Below, piece after piece: positions 61,240 through 64,000 of a stretch of 64,000 nucleotides of DNA (position 1 is its first letter; every line of letters starts with the position of its first letter). The DNA is from Crossiella sp. SN42 (GTDB lineage: Bacteria; Actinomycetota; Actinomycetes; Mycobacteriales; Pseudonocardiaceae): assembly GCF_023897065.1 (NCBI RefSeq), contig NZ_JAMHIV010000004.1, positions 124,001 through 188,000 on the forward strand, in the 5' to 3' direction. The translations under genes were made by a program, and so were the position numbers. The notes below the pieces were generated by a model. It saw only the letters and a list, made by a program, of their open reading frames with translations. It made no database searches and had not been told where the DNA came from.

Positions 61240-62041
61240 CTAGGGTTCGGTGCGGTCGTGCAGCGGGATGGGCAGGCTATGTCCGATCAGCTCGCGCCAG
61301 CGGGAGTCGCTGGTGTGGAGGTGAGCGCCGGAGGCCATGAACCACGTGCCGGGCGGGGCGTCGGCGGGGCGTGCGACGTAGCGGTCGTACTCGGAAAGCA
61401 GGTAGACCCCCGGCGCGTCGGCCGAAGGTTCGGAAACCTGCGCGAAGGTAGACAGTGTCCGCTCTTTGCCGGTGCCGAGGATCGTCACGAGGCGGACGCG
61501 GGAGGACAAGCCCTTGTTCGGGCTGTGGAATGGACCGGTCAAGATCTGTGCGCGCAGCCCTTTCCGGACCACCGGCACATCGATGACGCCGTCACCGAGC
61601 TCGGGGATCTGGTCGAGTTCCGTGATGCCCCAAGGTGTCTCGGTGTAGACAGTCAGCAGCCGGTAGGCCGGGACCTGCTTGGCTCCAGAGCGCACGGCCG
61701 CTTTCGCCGCGGCGGGCAGCCGGGTCAGCACTGTCTCGCGCAGGCGAGCCGTCCAGATGTGCGCCTGGCTGGTGTGCCAGCCGATCGTGCCGCTGGTCTG
61801 GTACTCGTAGCAGTCCAGTAGGCATTGCACGGCGATGGGATGCAGCGCGTGGTCGGTCACCGTGGCTACGTAGTCCGGCGACTCGTCGGCCCTCCTGCTC
61901 GACGTCGCGATAGGGCTGGTGCTGATGGAGCAGCATCTGACCGACCGGCGTGAGCTCGTCGACGGCACCGATTAGGCCGAACTGCAGTCCGGCGTTGACG
62001 AGTCCGTCGATGTGCCCAGGGTGCAGATCGAACCGAGACAT
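61240..62041 (-). pseudogene. Frameshifted conserved hypothetical gene
   Basis: Starts MSRFDLHPGHIDGLVNAGLQ with the frame good to about 61895, where one extra G in GGAGGGCCG shifts it. The continuation ESPDYVATVTDHALHPIAVQ runs in the next frame to 61240. Rejoined it would be about 266 residues with no recognised domain. Either a real frameshift or a sequencing error in a G-run. Confidence 0.65.
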
Positions 62042-62192
62042 GGTGGTATCCCTTCAAACGAGCGGAACTTGCGGTGGGTGGTCAGTTCGCGTTGTTGCGG
62101 CTCTGGCGTTCAATGAGGGCTTGCTGAACGACGGCGACGGCTGTGTCGATGCGGTGTTCCAGCCGGTCGAGCGCCTCATCGGTGTGGTCGGC

Positions 62193-63389
62193 TCAGGCCT
62201 CGGCGAAGCTGTCGAGCTCCTTGTCCCGCGTCTGGGCGGGAGCGACCGTGTAGAACTCCTCCAAACTCGGATAGATCCCGTCGTCGCGCCTGCGTAGCCA
62301 CAGTCGGCGGTGGGTGTCTCGATCGCCATGACGGGCCGGTGCTCCGGCGATCTCCTCGTTCTTCGTCACCGCGATGTCGGCGAGTCGGCCGACGTCGGTC
62401 AGCGCGGTGTGAACAGTGCCGTGTGCTCCGAGCAGGACGCTGTCCACGGACCGGATCGCGGTGGCTTGCGCGTGGTAGAGCCGGCGCACTCGGTAGACGG
62501 CCCACGGCATCGTCTTCATCCGAGCGACGGCGAGGGTGATGGGCTCGGTCACCTGGTCACGGTGCAGTCGCGTGATCAGTGACCTGCCGGGCCCGAACAG
62601 GCCCGATCGAGGGTTGAGCGCCAAACAGACGTACTCATCGATGATGTGCTGTGCCGCTTCGGTTGGGAGCGCGGCGAACCGTGCGCGTTGCTCAGGCCAG
62701 CCAGGCTTGTTGCCAGCGTACGGGCAATGCCGGCAGCAGCTTTTCGGCCACTCCACACCGAGCCTGCGGTACAGGTAGTCCAGGCAGTCCTGCCGGCTCC
62801 ATCCCCATTCGTAGATCGGGTACGCCGGGACACGCTGTCCGCCCATGGAGTACGCGGAGTCGCGCGTGATCCTGGTGTACTCGTGGATGTTGAAACCGAG
62901 CGCGTGGATGTAGGGCCTGTCGCCGAACTCGTTGGCACGCCAGGCATCTTGCGGTGCACCCTTCGCCTTTTGGCTGCACTTCCTGACTCCGCCGAGCTGC
63001 GGCATGGTGCCGGTGACGCGGTTCTCGTGGGAGAGCTTGTACACCCCGTTGAGGTGCAGTCGGTACGGCTGCCGGGAGTCCTGAAGTACGGCGACACCGT
63101 CCTTTTTGGTCGGCCCTCGGCGGGCGACTTCGACCAGGCGAACGTTGTGCTTGCGGAGCACGGGAAGAACGTAGTGCTGGACCAGTCTTCCGGTGGTGCT
63201 CCACTCGTCGCCTGTCTGCGCGATGACGACGACCAGGTTCGAGAAGTCCGGTGCGATCGTGTCAGGTTGAGTGGCCGGGTCGGTGAGCATGCGGAGGATT
63301 CCGGCAGTTGATTCCGCGCCCATCCCGTACGACCAGACGTAGGGCATCATCTCGCGAGATCCGGCGTTGGTTGGGGTCCTCCTTTGCAT
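62193..63389 (-). CDS. PAPS-reductase-like (PP-loop) protein
   Basis: 398 residues; ATG with GGAGGAC upstream. Near the N-terminus WSYGMGAESTAGIL is the SxGxxS PP-loop of PAPS reductase/ATP pyrophosphatase enzymes. The middle contains PIYEWGWSRQDCLDYL and SCCRHCPYAGNKPGWPEQRA, the cysteine-rich motif shared by phage- and island-encoded members. Such proteins adenylate a substrate in sulfur or nucleic-acid modification (DndC-like), but Dnd/Ssp partners are not seen here. Confidence 0.8.
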   Translation of the reverse strand: MQRRTPTNAGSREMMPYVWSYGMGAESTAGILRMLTDPATQPDTIAPDFSNLVVVIAQTGDEWSTTGRLVQHYVLPVLRKHNVRLVEVARRGPTKKDGVAVLQDSRQPYRLHLNGVYKLSHENRVTGTMPQLGGVRKCSQKAKGAPQDAWRANEFGDRPYIHALGFNIHEYTRITRDSAYSMGGQRVPAYPIYEWGWSRQDCLDYLYRRLGVEWPKSCCRHCPYAGNKPGWPEQRARFAALPTEAAQHIIDEYVCLALNPRSGLFGPGRSLITRLHRDQVTEPITLAVARMKTMPWAVYRVRRLYHAQATAIRSVDSVLLGAHGTVHTALTDVGRLADIAVTKNEEIAGAPARHGDRDTHRRLWLRRRDDGIYPSLEEFYTVAPAQTRDKELDSFAEA

Positions 63390-63450
63390 GTCGTCCTCCG
63401 TAGTGATGTCGTTGCGGGGCAGTTGATCCGCGACGGGTCGGCTGCGTTGG

Positions 63451-63978
63451 CTAGAAGATGTTCGGCAGGCGCCAGGTGATGGGCCGGATACGCAGAGGTC
63501 GTGTGCCGGCGTAGGAGGCTGCGAGGTTGCCGTGGTCGGTGATGACTCGATAGCTGGGGAGCCACACGGCGAACCACGGTTCGGCGGCAGCGCCTTGGCG
63601 GGCCGCTGTGTCGGGTGCCGGGAGCATGTCCGTGTCCAGGCGCGGCAGGGACGAGCGATAGTGGTCCAGTCGCCCGGCGATCATCGGGCAGGAAACGCTG
63701 GTGTACGCGGCGCACCAGGGGTGTAGCGCTGGCTCGTTCGTGCACTGCCGTGGCAGGTCGGACAGTCGCATCATCAGCACGGCGCGGTGCTGGAGCGGCT
63801 GGCCGCACACTCCGCACCACCGGTTGAGCAAGGCGTGGTCCATCCGATCGCGATCGAGCGATCCGAACAGGTATCGCCCGTTGGCCGTGCGAGGCGTGAC
63901 CCAGGGCACGACCAGTCCGCCCAAAGTCGGAAGGTGCTGTAGCGACAACGGAATCGGGGGCACGGTAACATCGCTCAT
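63451..63978 (-). CDS. Zinc-binding hypothetical protein
   Basis: 175 residues; ATG with AGGAGAAGG upstream. WCGVCGQPL and HPWCAAYTSVSCPMI make a two-half zinc site in the order CxxC, HxxC, C. The N-terminal VVPWVTPRTANG matches the start pattern of the shorter protein at 48503. First gene of the minus-strand group that continues with the PAPS-reductase-like gene, so it is a probable partner. Confidence 0.7.
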   Translation of the reverse strand: MSDVTVPPIPLSLQHLPTLGGLVVPWVTPRTANGRYLFGSLDRDRMDHALLNRWCGVCGQPLQHRAVLMMRLSDLPRQCTNEPALHPWCAAYTSVSCPMIAGRLDHYRSSLPRLDTDMLPAPDTAARQGAAAEPWFAVWLPSYRVITDHGNLAASYAGTRPLRIRPITWRLPNIF

Positions 63979-64000
63979 GATCCTTCTCCTGTTCTCTCTG

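Noticed and set aside
1-64000. tRNA or rRNA genes, integration sites in tRNA, CRISPR arrays
   Set aside because: I looked for T-loop and acceptor patterns and for spaced repeats by eye and found none. A tRNA scan would be decisive.

Overview
This 64 kb window is high-GC DNA with strong G/C third-position bias, GTG and TTG starts and many 4-base ATGA/GTGA gene overlaps. It carries an RbpA-type RNA polymerase-binding protein, AfsR/NLR-like ATPases, XRE-TPR regulators, DUF3558-type lipoproteins and a pRiA4b-type fragment. Together these point to an actinomycete, most likely Pseudonocardiales or a relative; the genus cannot be read from the sequence. There is no ribosomal, tRNA or core metabolic gene, and at least six genes are broken. 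This is an accessory region built from several mobile or conflict modules.

Layout. (1) 1-1192: divergent pair, a membrane protein with a cytoplasmic RHIM-like amyloid motif facing a Bell/HeLo-like effector with the matching C-terminal motif. (2) 1.2-8.8 kb: PP2C phosphatase, a large pentapeptide-repeat membrane protein, small hypotheticals, and an XRE-TPR regulator coupled to an APH-fold kinase. (3) 9.1-14.2 kb: plus-strand run of small genes containing an RbpA paralogue and ending in a DddA-like (SCP1.201-like) deaminase toxin with an Imm1-type immunity gene. (4) 14.3-17.8 kb: truncated STAND ATPase with an N-terminal amyloid motif, XRE-TPR regulator, Nudix hydrolase. (5) 18.1-31.9 kb: 13.8 kb all on the plus strand, with a PRTase-like protein, a degenerate copper amine oxidase-like protein, duplicated helical-repeat proteins, three lipoproteins, an APC permease and a complete copper amine oxidase. 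(6) 32.2-35.3 kb: lower-GC hypotheticals, a Cys-His-Asp protein and a 624-residue protein with an AcrVA2-like region. (7) 35.4-41.6 kb: four overlapping genes, three tyrosine recombinase-family proteins plus a TnpC-like coiled coil (Tn554-like layout). (8) 41.7-48.7 kb: membrane NB-ARC protein with PadR regulator, methyltransferase, and a three-gene operon with a ChlI-like protein. (9) 48.7-55.8 kb: an NLR-type gene with an amyloid motif, split by a 4.88 kb Tn3-type element (34-bp terminal repeats, 5-bp target duplication) that carries an ABC exporter and TetR regulator but only a transposase remnant. (10) 56.2-59.9 kb: second recombinase trio, including a protein with nine zinc ribbons. (11) 60.0-64.0 kb: DprA-like, frameshifted, PAPS-reductase-like and zinc-binding proteins.

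How it fits together. Three separate amyloid-motif signalling units, a DNA deaminase toxin with immunity, NLR-like ATPases, two recombinase operons and a transposon inside an NLR gene describe a turnover-prone conflict island. The most unusual proposal is the membrane sensor and Bell effector pair at the left edge. The molecularly clearest event is the Tn3-type insertion, because excising it restores the NLR reading frame at the junction exactly.
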